From: Actinomycetota bacterium
GTDB taxonomy: Bacteria; Actinomycetota; Actinomycetes; Mycobacteriales; Micromonosporaceae
Length of the DNA: 6,137 bases
Direction: 5' to 3'
NCBI GenBank assembly: GCA_005885115.1
Contig: VAXX01000459.1
Location: 1 to 6,137, forward strand
The first letter of the stretch is position 1. Each line of letters opens with the position of its first letter. This document shows positions 1-5,887 of the stretch, piece after piece. The notes beneath the pieces were generated by a model. The model was given only the letters and a program-made list of their open reading frames with translations. It was not told the origin of the DNA and did not search any database. The position numbers and the translations under genes are program-made.

Positions 1-753
1 TTCACCACGATCCCCGGCGTCAAGGAGGACGTGGTGGAGCTGGTCATGAACGTCAAGGAGCTGTGCGTCAGCTCCGAGCACGACGAGCCGGTCTCGATGT
101 ACCTGCGCAAGCAGGGCCCCGGCGACGTGACCGCCGGGGACATCCAGCCGCCGGCCGGGGTCTCGGTGCACAACCCGGACCTCAAGCTGGCCACCCTGAA
201 CGGCAAGGGCCGGCTGGACATGGAGCTGACCGTCGAGCGGGGTCGCGGATACGTGACGGCGGCGCAGAACAAGCAGGCCGGTGCCGAGATCGGCCGGATC
301 CCGGTCGACTCGATCTACTCGCCGGTGCTCAAGGTGACGTACCGGGTCGAGGCGACGCGCGTCGAGCAGCGTACCGACTTCGACCGGCTGATCATCGACG
401 TCGAGACGAAGCCGTCCATCACCCCGCGTACCGCGCTGTCCCCGCAGGACGCGCAGCTCGCCGCCGACCTGGCCCTGCCGATCGAGGAGCTGGACCTGAC
501 CGTCCGGTCGTACAACTGCCTCAAGCGCGAGGGCATCAACTCGGTCGGCGAGCTGATCGGGCGTACCGAGGCGGACCTGCTGGACATCCGCAACTTCGGG
601 CAGAAGTCCATCGACGAGGTCAAGATGAAGCTCGCCGGGATGGGCCTGGGGCTCAAGGACTCCGCCCCGACCTTCGACCCGGCCCACGTCGTGGACACCT
701 TCTCCGAGGTCGACTACGACACCGACGACTACCGCGAGACCGAGCAGCTCTAA
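1..753 (+). CDS. rpoA: DNA-directed RNA polymerase alpha subunit, 3' part, with an internal in-frame gap
   Basis: Alpha dimerises through its N-terminal domain, scaffolds beta and beta', and contacts promoter DNA and activators through its C-terminal domain. The window opens inside the gene: 250 codons and TAA are present, and roughly the first 70 residues lie upstream. Fragment residues 1-137 are N-terminal domain (VERGRGY near 79, [13 protein letters not shown] near 97, [13 protein letters not shown] near 117). Residues 159-221 are the C-terminal domain: LTVRS with the DNA-contacting Arg at 169 (E. coli R265), NCLK, and NFGQKS near 198. The acidic tail ends ETEQL. Between TPRTAL (141-146) and SPQDAQ (147-152) the usual helix of about 28 residues, containing LVELFGLAREL in relatives recalled from memory, is missing. 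From the TPRTAL position to LTVRS there are 25 residues, against 50 in E. coli. rplQ follows after 27 bp, probably in the same transcript. The identity is certain; whether the product is functional is open. Confidence 0.97.
   Translation, partial: FTTIPGVKEDVVELVMNVKELCVSSEHDEPVSMYLRKQGPGDVTAGDIQPPAGVSVHNPDLKLATLNGKGRLDMELTVERGRGYVTAAQNKQAGAEIGRIPVDSIYSPVLKVTYRVEATRVEQRTDFDRLIIDVETKPSITPRTALSPQDAQLAADLALPIEELDLTVRSYNCLKREGINSVGELIGRTEADLLDIRNFGQKSIDEVKMKLAGMGLGLKDSAPTFDPAHVVDTFSEVDYDTDDYRETEQL
430..447 (+). other. rpoA: Apparent in-frame deletion junction in rpoA
   Basis: The junction lies between codon 146 (CTG, ending at 438) and codon 147 (TCC, starting at 439). The left side matches the end of the alpha N-terminal domain core and the right side matches the linker just before the C-terminal domain. 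What should lie between is the last N-terminal-domain helix, part of the dimer interface in bacterial alpha, plus the start of the linker. The estimated loss is about 28 residues (84 bp) against recalled Micromonosporaceae alpha and 25 against E. coli. The frame is kept and the sequence on both sides is of good quality. Confidence 0.75.
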
Positions 754-770
754 CCGCTGTTCTTTGACAG

Positions 771-775
771 AGGAG
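771..775 (+). promoter_or_regulatory. Ribosome binding site of rplQ
   Basis: AGGAG lies 5 bases before the ATG at 781 and extends leftward as AGAGGAG. It is the only strong Shine-Dalgarno match in front of a gene in this window and it fixes the rplQ start. Confidence 0.85.
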
Positions 776-780
776 CATCA

Positions 781-1323
781 ATGCCCACGCCCACCAAGGG
801 CCCCCGCCTCGGCGGCAGCCCCGCGCACGAGCGGCTGATGCTGGCGAACCTCGCCACGTCGCTGTTCAAGCACGGTCGCATCACCACCACCGAGGTCAAG
901 GCCAAGCGGCTGCGCCCGCTCGCCGAGCAGCTCATCACCAAGGCCAAGCGCGGTGACCTGCACGCGCGCCGGCGGGTCCTGACCGTGGTCCGGGACAAGG
1001 ACGTGGTGTACGCGCTGTTCGACGAGATCGCACCCCGCTTCGCCGACCGCAACGGCGGGTACACCCGGATCGTCAAGACCGGGCCCCGCAAGGGCGACAA
1101 CGCCCCGATGGCGGTCATCGAACTGATCACCGAGCCGGTGGCCGCGGCCGCCGAGGCGGCCAAGGCCACCAGGTCGACCGCCCGCAAGGCGGCCAAGCGC
1201 GACACGCTGGCCGCGCTGGCCGGCGAGGACGAGACCACGCCGGTGGCCGCCGACACCGACTCCGGGGTGGCCGCCGCGGCCGGGCCGGAGGAGCCGGCCG
1301 AGGGCGCGGACGACGAGTCCTGA
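781..1323 (+). CDS. rplQ: Large-subunit ribosomal protein L17 (bL17) with actinobacterial C-terminal tail
   Basis: L17 is a structural protein of the 50S subunit, near the exit-tunnel side. The protein has 180 residues. Residues 1-118 are the conserved L17 core: [17 protein letters not shown] at the start, [14 protein letters not shown] near 22, [18 protein letters not shown] near 36, and [21 protein letters not shown] near 91. Residues 119-180 are a low-complexity tail, first Ala/Lys/Arg-rich (about 119-150), then acidic and Ala-rich to the end. Such tails are usual in actinobacterial L17 and absent from the roughly 127-residue E. coli protein. The ATG is fixed by the AGGAG site and by the conserved N-terminus. 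It sits directly after rpoA, as in most bacteria, and truA begins 8 bases after its stop. Confidence 0.98.
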   Translation: MPTPTKGPRLGGSPAHERLMLANLATSLFKHGRITTTEVKAKRLRPLAEQLITKAKRGDLHARRRVLTVVRDKDVVYALFDEIAPRFADRNGGYTRIVKTGPRKGDNAPMAVIELITEPVAAAAEAAKATRSTARKAAKRDTLAALAGEDETTPVAADTDSGVAAAAGPEEPAEGADDES

Positions 1324-1331
1324 GTACGCCG

Positions 1332-2174
1332 ATGAACGAGCCCGCCGCCCGGGAACCGGGCGGCGGGCTCGTTCGTGTCCGGCTCGACGTGGCGTACGAC
1401 GGTACGGACTTCTCCGGCTGGGCCGTCCAGCCGGGACGGCGTACCGTCGCGGGCGTCCTGCTCGCCGAGCTGACCCGGGTACTGGGGACCGTCGAGGGGC
1501 TGACCGTGGCCGGGCGTACCGACGCCGGGGTGCACGCCACCGGGCAGGTCTGCCACGTCGACGTACCCGGTGATGCCTGGAGCCGGTGTGCGGACACGCT
1601 GGTGCCGCGGCTGGCCGGGCTGCTCCCGTCCGACGTCCGGGTCCGCGCGGCGGTACCCGTGCCGGCCGGCTTCAACGCCCGGTTCTCCGCCCTGTCCCGC
1701 CGGTACGAGTACCGGGTGACCGACGCGCCCTACGGTGCCGATCCGCTCCGGGCCCGGTACACCCTGGCCTGGCCCCGGCCCTTGGACCTGGACCGGCTCA
1801 ACGCCGCCGCCGCCGGACTGACCGGTGAGCACGACTTCGCGGCGTACTGCAAGCGCAAGGAGCACGCGACGACCGTGCGCGCGGTGACCCGGCTGGACTG
1901 GCGCCGGCAGCCGGACGGGGAGCTGGTCGCCACCGTGGCGGCGGACGCGTTCTGCCAGTCGATGGTGCGCTCGCTGGTCGGGGCGCTGCTCCCGGTCGGG
2001 GACGGCCGGCGGCCGGTACCGTGGCCGGCTGAGCTGCTCACGCTCACCGAGCGGGCGACCGCCGTCGTGGTGGCCCCGCCGCACGGGCTGACCCTGGTCG
2101 CCGTGGCGTACCCGGACCCGGCCGACTACACCGCCCGGGCGGAACTGACGCGCAACCGCCGCTCACTTGCCTGA
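1332..2174 (+). CDS. truA: tRNA pseudouridine synthase A (TruA)
   Basis: TruA isomerises uridines 38-40 in the anticodon arm of several tRNAs to pseudouridine. The product has 280 residues, close to the 270 of E. coli TruA. Visible motifs are DVAYDGTDFSGW (19-30), RRTVAG (36-41), and the catalytic motif AGRTDAGVHA (60-69) with Asp64 equivalent to E. coli Asp60. ARFSALSRRYEYRV (116-129) carries the active-site Tyr125, FCQSMVRSLVGALLPVGDGR is at 207-226, and GLTLVAVAY closes the fold. The ATG at 1332 is the only ordinary in-frame start that keeps the first beta strand. It has no Shine-Dalgarno site, lies 8 bases after the rplQ stop and is buried in a hairpin. The first 12 or so residues (NEPAAREPGGG) are therefore hairpin-encoded and may not be conserved. 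Reinitiation after rplQ is one possible way it is translated. Its end overlaps the opposing gene by 12 bp. Confidence 0.95.
   Translation: MNEPAAREPGGGLVRVRLDVAYDGTDFSGWAVQPGRRTVAGVLLAELTRVLGTVEGLTVAGRTDAGVHATGQVCHVDVPGDAWSRCADTLVPRLAGLLPSDVRVRAAVPVPAGFNARFSALSRRYEYRVTDAPYGADPLRARYTLAWPRPLDLDRLNAAAAGLTGEHDFAAYCKRKEHATTVRAVTRLDWRRQPDGELVATVAADAFCQSMVRSLVGALLPVGDGRRPVPWPAELLTLTERATAVVVAPPHGLTLVAVAYPDPADYTARAELTRNRRSLA
1334..1374 (+). terminator. Perfect 19-bp hairpin after rplQ, inside the 5' end of truA
   Basis: The left arm (1334-1352) and right arm (1356-1374) are perfectly complementary over 19 bp with a 3-base GAA loop. The stem extends by a U.G pair (1333/1375) and an A-U pair (1332/1376), which places the whole truA ATG in the helix. 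The position, 10 bases after the rplQ stop, suits a terminator or attenuator of the rpoA-rplQ transcript. No clear U-tract follows (GTGTCC), which is common for actinobacterial hairpin terminators. It could instead act as a translation-control hairpin for truA. Confidence 0.7.
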
Positions 2175-3476
2175 GGCCGGCGCCGATCCCGTCGTGGGCG
2201 GGGACACCCGGGCCTGGAGCACCGTACCGATCAGGTACTTCTCGACCAGCTCGTCGATGATCCCGTGCGCGGTCTGGTCGGTGCCGGCGATCGGCTGGGA
2301 GTCGGCCCGGGCGATCACGCAGTACGCGAGGAAGTGGCCGCGGACGTCCCAGCCGAGCTGGGTCGCCGCGCGGGCGTAGACGTCGCTGGGTCGGCTGCCC
2401 AGGTTGTACCCGGTGAACCGGCCCTTCTGCGCCCCGACGCTGTCCCGGATCGAGTCGCTGGCCTGTTGGGCGTTGACCTGGGTACCGAAGTTGAACAGCC
2501 CGGCGGTCACCACGTACGCGCCGTCGGCGCTGGTCAGGGCAGCGCGTACCACCTGGGTGCAGTCCTGTACCGCGAGCATCTGCACCGGCTGGCCCACCGC
2601 GGCGCCCTTGCAGTCGGTCAGCGTCTGGGTCTTGAGGACCTGGTAGCCGGTGGCGACGGTGGGCGCCGGGAAGACCTCGGCCTCGCTCAGCGGGGTCGGG
2701 TCGGCGCGCCGGTTGCTGATGTCGTGCGGTTTTGGCCCGGCGGGGATGCCGTCGGCCGCCGCCGAGCCGGCGGGTCCGCGGTCGGTGAACATGAAGTACC
2801 CGCCGGCCGCGCAGACCGCGACCAGGACCGCGACGGCGACCAGGCCGAGGGCGGTCTGCCAGGGCGCGGCCTTCGGGCGCGGCGGCGGCGGCGCGGACTG
2901 GCCGTGCCGGGCGGTCCGGTCGTAGGTGCCGACCCGGCGCCGGCGGTCGGGCAGGTCGATGACCGGCTCGTCGCCCGGCGCGCCCCACTGCTGGGGTACC
3001 GGTGCGGTGCCGCGCCCGGGCCAGCTCGTGCGTTCCATCGGCTCGACCGGGACCAGGCCGCCGGGAAACGCCCCGGGATGGCTGCCGGCCAGGTGCGGTG
3101 GCGGCGGCGGATAGTTGCCGTTCGGCTGGGGGTGCGGGTGCGGCTGCGGCGGCCCGGAGTGCTGGGTCGGCGGCGCCGGGTACTGGGCCGGCGGCGGGAT
3201 CGGGTCACGGCCGGCGGGCCGCTCCGGGCGCTCGCTCCAGTCCGGACGCGGGGGCGTCGGCGACGGTACCCGGGCGGTGCCGGAGGGCCGGGGCACGTGC
3301 CGCTCACCGGGCGGGGGCTGCTCCGCGTCCGCGGCCCGGCGGGGCTGGTACGGCGACTCGACCGGCTCGCCGTCCAGCTCGTCCTCGGCGGCCCGGCGAC
3401 GCCCGTACAGGGTCGGCTCCCGGTCGGATGGCGGAGGCCATCCACCCGGAGGGTCGTACCCGTGGCCGTGCGTCAT
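2163..3476 (-). CDS. Proline-rich single-pass membrane protein of unknown function
   Basis: The 437-residue product belongs to no family I can name. Residues 1-200 are low-complexity, rich in Pro, Arg and Gly, with PPP runs and a His/Pro/Gln stretch near 105-130. A basic patch, RRRR at 178-181, precedes one hydrophobic segment at about 207-228 (ALGLVAVAVLVAVCAAGGYF), so the positive-inside rule puts the N-terminus in the cytoplasm. Residues 229-437 would be outside: a short Ala/Gly/Pro linker, then a compact domain from about 265 to 422 with Cys289, Cys306 and Cys386, where a disulphide is possible. There is no catalytic motif, lipobox or signal-peptide cleavage site. I chose the ATG at 3476 because a TACCCT -10-like hexamer ends 7 bases before it. 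A GTG at 3509 would add 11 residues and has no ribosome site. The membrane segment and ordered C-terminal domain favour this strand over the long Arg/Gly-rich antisense frame. Confidence 0.85.
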   Translation of the reverse strand: MTHGHGYDPPGGWPPPSDREPTLYGRRRAAEDELDGEPVESPYQPRRAADAEQPPPGERHVPRPSGTARVPSPTPPRPDWSERPERPAGRDPIPPPAQYPAPPTQHSGPPQPHPHPQPNGNYPPPPPHLAGSHPGAFPGGLVPVEPMERTSWPGRGTAPVPQQWGAPGDEPVIDLPDRRRRVGTYDRTARHGQSAPPPPRPKAAPWQTALGLVAVAVLVAVCAAGGYFMFTDRGPAGSAAADGIPAGPKPHDISNRRADPTPLSEAEVFPAPTVATGYQVLKTQTLTDCKGAAVGQPVQMLAVQDCTQVVRAALTSADGAYVVTAGLFNFGTQVNAQQASDSIRDSVGAQKGRFTGYNLGSRPSDVYARAATQLGWDVRGHFLAYCVIARADSQPIAGTDQTAHGIIDELVEKYLIGTVLQARVSPPTTGSAPASGK

Positions 3477-3541
3477 GACGGACAGGGTACCCGGGGGAGG
3501 GTAGTCCACGACGCGGGCTCGACCCGAGCGACAATCCTCAG
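3477..3541. promoter_or_regulatory. Divergent promoter region
   Basis: These 65 bases separate two outward-facing genes. On the minus strand TACCCT (3489 down to 3484, TAnnnT type) ends 7 bases before the ATG at 3476, and a second copy lies at 3503-3498. On the plus strand GACAAT (3530-3535) ends 6 bases before the GTG at 3542. Neither gene has a Shine-Dalgarno site. A small inverted repeat, GCTCG-acc-CGAGC, lies at about 3517-3529. I see no convincing -35 for either direction. Assignment rests on spacing and a short motif only. Confidence 0.45.
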
Positions 3542-4135
3542 GTGACCCCCGACCACTACTTCTCCCCGACGCCAGGGGCCGCGCAGCGCCCCGCGACCGT
3601 CACGTTCTCGGCCGGCGGGCGGGACTACACGCTGTCCGCCTCGGCCGGGGTGTTCTCCAACCAGCGGCTGGATCCCGGTACCGCCGTGCTGCTGCGCAAG
3701 GCGCCGCTGCCCGGTCCCCGGGGCGGGGTGTACCTGGACCTCGGCTGCGGGTACGGGCCGATCGCGATGGTGCTCGCCGGCACCTCCGAGCACGCGACCG
3801 TGTACGCCGTGGACGTGAACACCCGGGCGTTGGAGCTGGTCCAGGCCAACGCTTCGGCACTGGGCGTGGCCGACCGGGTACACACCGACGTACCCGAGGA
3901 CGTCCGGTTCGACGAGATCTGGAGCAACCCGCCGATCCGGGTCGGCAAGGCCGAGCTGCACGTGCTGCTGGCGCGCTGGCTACCCCGGCTGGCTCCCGGC
4001 GGTACCGCCTGGCTGGTGGTGGCCCGGCACCTCGGCGCCGACTCGCTCCAGGCGTGGCTGGCCGGGCAGGGCTGGACGGTCAACCGGTACGCCTCGCAGA
4101 AGGGGTACCGGGTATTCCAGGTGACGGCGGGCTGA
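3542..4135 (+). CDS. Class I SAM-dependent methyltransferase, RsmC/RlmG-like small domain
   Basis: The 197-residue product carries a complete Rossmann-type methyltransferase core. The AdoMet-binding motif I DLGCGYGP is at 66-73, the acidic end of strand 2 is Asp91 in YAVDVN (88-93), and the catalytic motif IV SNPPIR is at 128-133. The NPP(I/F)R form is typical of the 'MTS' family that methylates the exocyclic amino group of guanine in rRNA (RsmC, RlmG). The protein is about the size of that catalytic half alone and lacks the N-terminal pseudo-domain of the E. coli enzymes. An RNA substrate is inference from the family; the exact base cannot be read from sequence. The GTG start is followed by TPDHYFSPTP, typical for this family in actinomycetes, and has no ribosome site, so a leaderless message is likely. 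The ABC-F gene begins 22 bases after its stop. Confidence 0.9.
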   Translation: MTPDHYFSPTPGAAQRPATVTFSAGGRDYTLSASAGVFSNQRLDPGTAVLLRKAPLPGPRGGVYLDLGCGYGPIAMVLAGTSEHATVYAVDVNTRALELVQANASALGVADRVHTDVPEDVRFDEIWSNPPIRVGKAELHVLLARWLPRLAPGGTAWLVVARHLGADSLQAWLAGQGWTVNRYASQKGYRVFQVTAG

Positions 4136-4143
4136 CCAGGGCG

Positions 4144-4157
4144 AACAATTCACCCCC
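4144..4157 (+). promoter_or_regulatory. Possible -10 element of the ABC-F gene
   Basis: AACAAT (4144-4149) ends 8 bases before the ATG at 4158, so transcription would start within a base or two of the start codon. The nearest purine run (AGGG, 4138-4141) is about 16 bases from the ATG, too far for a normal ribosome site. The gene could also be read from the methyltransferase promoter. Support is weak. Confidence 0.3.
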
Positions 4158-5834
4158 ATGGGGTACGTCGACGTGGCCGGGGTCGGGCACACACTGCCGG
4201 ACGGGCGGGTGCTGTTCGCGGATGTCTCGTTCCGCGTCGGCGAGGGCGCCAAGATCGCACTGATCGGCGCGAACGGGGCCGGCAAGACCACCCTCCTGCG
4301 GATAGTTGCCGGGGATATCCCGGTGCAGTCCGGAGTGATCGCCCGCTCCGGCGGCCTGGGGGTGATGCGCCAGTTCATCGGGATGGTCGCCGCCGGCTCC
4401 GCCGGCAAACGCGGCTCGAGCGAGATGTCGCTGAATGCTCTAGCGCTGGCGCTCGGGCCGCCGGCGGTGCGCGAGGCGGGGGAGCGGCTGGCCGCCGCGG
4501 AGCGAGCCCTGCACCGCGCTGAGTCCGACCAGAAGACCCAGCTCCGGTACGCGCACGCGCTGACCGCCTGGGGCGAGTCCGGCGGGTACGACGCCGAGGT
4601 GCTGTTCGACACCGTCGCGGTGGCCGCCCTGGACCTGCCCTGGGACAAGGTACGGGACCGGCCGGTGGCCACCCTGTCCGGCGGACAGCAGAAGCGCTTC
4701 GCGCTGGAGCTGCTGCTGCGGGGCTCCGACGAGGTACTGCTGCTGGACGAGCCGGACAACTTCCTGGACGTACCGGCGAAGCGGTGGCTGGAGGCCCGGC
4801 TCAAGGAGTCGGACAAGTCCGTGCTGTACGTCTCGCACGACCGGGAACTGCTGGCCCAGACCGCCGACCGGGTCGTCGCCGTTGAGGGCGGCTCGGCGTG
4901 GGTACACCCGGGTGGGTTCGCCTCCTGGCACGAGGCGCGCCGGGCCCGGCACGACCGGCTGGAGGAGAACCGGCGGCGCTGGGACGAGGAGCGCGAGAAG
5001 CTGCGCCAGCAGATGCTGATGTACAAGCAGAAGGCGGCCTACAACTCGGACATGGCCTCCCGGTACCAGTCGGCGCAGACCAAGCTGCGCAAGTTCGAGG
5101 AGGCCGGGCCGCCGCCGCTGCCGCCCAAGGACCAGGACATCCGGATGCGGCTGTCCGGCGGGCGCACCGGCAAGCGGGCCGTCATGCTCTCCGCCCTCGA
5201 ACTCGACGGGCTGACCTACCCGTTCGACCTGGAGATCTGGTACGGCGACCGGGTGGCGGTCCTGGGCGCCAACGGCACCGGGAAGTCCCACTTCCTGCGG
5301 CTGCTCGCCCTCGGCGGTACCGACCCGGACCCGTCGTTCGTACCGCTGTCCGCGGTCGCGCCGGTCGCCGCGTCCGGGTCGGCCCGGCTCGGGGCCCGGG
5401 TCCGGCCGGGGCACTTCTCCCAGGTACACGACCGGCCCGACCTGGTCGAGCGGACCCTCGTCGAGATCCTCTGGCGCGGTGACGAGCACCGGGCGGGGAT
5501 GGACCGGCACGAGGCGATGAAGGTCCTCGGCCGGTACGAGCTGGCCGGGCAGGGCGACCAACGGTTCGGCACGCTGTCCGGTGGGCAGCAGGCCCGGTTC
5601 CTGATCCTCCTGCTGGAACTGGGCGGTGCCACCCTCCTGCTGCTGGACGAGCCGACCGACAACCTGGACCTGGCCAGCGCCGAGGCGCTGGAGGACGGGC
5701 TGGCCGGCTTCGCGGGTACCGTCGTCGCGGTCACCCACGACCGGTGGTTCACCCGGTCCTTCGACCGGTTCGTGCTGTTCCAGGGCGACGGCGAGGTGGT
5801 CGAGACGCCGGCTCCGGTCTGGGACGTGCGCTGA
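4158..5834 (+). CDS. ABC-F family ATPase (ribosome-associated, two nucleotide-binding domains)
   Basis: ABC-F proteins have two ATPase domains and no membrane part; known members bind the ribosomal E site to act as translation factors or protect against antibiotics. This 558-residue product has domain 1 with Walker A GANGAGKT (37-44), signature LSGGQQ (173-178), Walker B LLLDEPDN (194-201) and switch His227. Domain 2 has Walker A GANGTGKS (370-377), LSGGQQ (473-478), LLLLDEPTDN (493-502) and His527. All catalytic residues are intact. The linker at about 256-316 is charged and predicted helical/coiled-coil (RHDRLEENRRRWDEEREK). No transmembrane segment is visible. The first Walker B reads DEPDNFLD where many relatives have DEPTNHLD; I recall DEPDN in other actinobacterial members. 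Residues 76-95 look longer than in recalled relatives and sit in a patch of rare codons. Whether it is a housekeeping factor or a resistance protein cannot be told here. Confidence 0.93.
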   Translation: MGYVDVAGVGHTLPDGRVLFADVSFRVGEGAKIALIGANGAGKTTLLRIVAGDIPVQSGVIARSGGLGVMRQFIGMVAAGSAGKRGSSEMSLNALALALGPPAVREAGERLAAAERALHRAESDQKTQLRYAHALTAWGESGGYDAEVLFDTVAVAALDLPWDKVRDRPVATLSGGQQKRFALELLLRGSDEVLLLDEPDNFLDVPAKRWLEARLKESDKSVLYVSHDRELLAQTADRVVAVEGGSAWVHPGGFASWHEARRARHDRLEENRRRWDEEREKLRQQMLMYKQKAAYNSDMASRYQSAQTKLRKFEEAGPPPLPPKDQDIRMRLSGGRTGKRAVMLSALELDGLTYPFDLEIWYGDRVAVLGANGTGKSHFLRLLALGGTDPDPSFVPLSAVAPVAASGSARLGARVRPGHFSQVHDRPDLVERTLVEILWRGDEHRAGMDRHEAMKVLGRYELAGQGDQRFGTLSGGQQARFLILLLELGGATLLLLDEPTDNLDLASAEALEDGLAGFAGTVVAVTHDRWFTRSFDRFVLFQGDGEVVETPAPVWDVR

Positions 5835-5887
5835 CGTCGCACACGGTGGCCGTCGCGGCGGCTTGACATCCTGCGACAGTGATCGAT
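5835..5887 (+). promoter_or_regulatory. Short spacer before the ThiD-like gene
   Basis: This 53-base spacer holds a perfect TTGACA (5863-5868) and a GACAGT (5875-5880) that ends 7 bases before the GTG at 5888. The two are only 6 bases apart, so they cannot be the -35 and -10 of one promoter. GACAGT fits the leaderless pattern of the upstream genes. I see no hairpin of note after the ABC-F stop and no thiamine riboswitch. Confidence 0.3.

Noticed and set aside
764..769. Perfect TTGACA before rplQ as a -35 box
   Set aside because: It lies only 11 bases before the ATG, partly beside the ribosome binding site, so no -10 or start site could follow it upstream of the gene.
750..2084. Long minus-strand reading frame (444 codons) across rplQ and truA
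   Set aside because: Both plus-strand genes are unmistakable, and the antisense product is a low-complexity Arg/Gly/Pro-rich shadow caused by high GC.
2131..2142. 12-base palindrome CCGCCCGGGCGG near the end of truA
   Set aside because: No loop and no U-tract, inside coding sequence, and such palindromes are expected at this GC content.
3107..3120. 14-base direct repeat shared with 4298-4311 (GCGGATAGTTGCCG)
   Set aside because: It lies inside two unrelated coding regions in different contexts with no target duplication or further copies; probably chance.
2265..3545. Long plus-strand reading frame (426 codons) opposite the membrane protein
   Set aside because: Its product is Arg/Gly/Ala-rich without ordered segments, whereas the minus strand gives a clear membrane helix and a normal globular domain.
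3980..5026. Minus-strand frame opposite the methyltransferase end and the ABC-F gene
   Set aside because: Ser/Arg-rich shadow of two well-supported plus-strand genes.
5863..5868. Perfect TTGACA before the ThiD-like gene as a -35 box
   Set aside because: At 16-18 bases downstream the sequence (around 5885-5892) has no -10 likeness and would place the start inside the coding region with no suitable later start codon.
5835..5887. Thiamine (TPP) riboswitch before the ThiD-like gene
   Set aside because: The spacer is only 53 bases and has no CUGAGA-type conserved core, too short for the aptamer.
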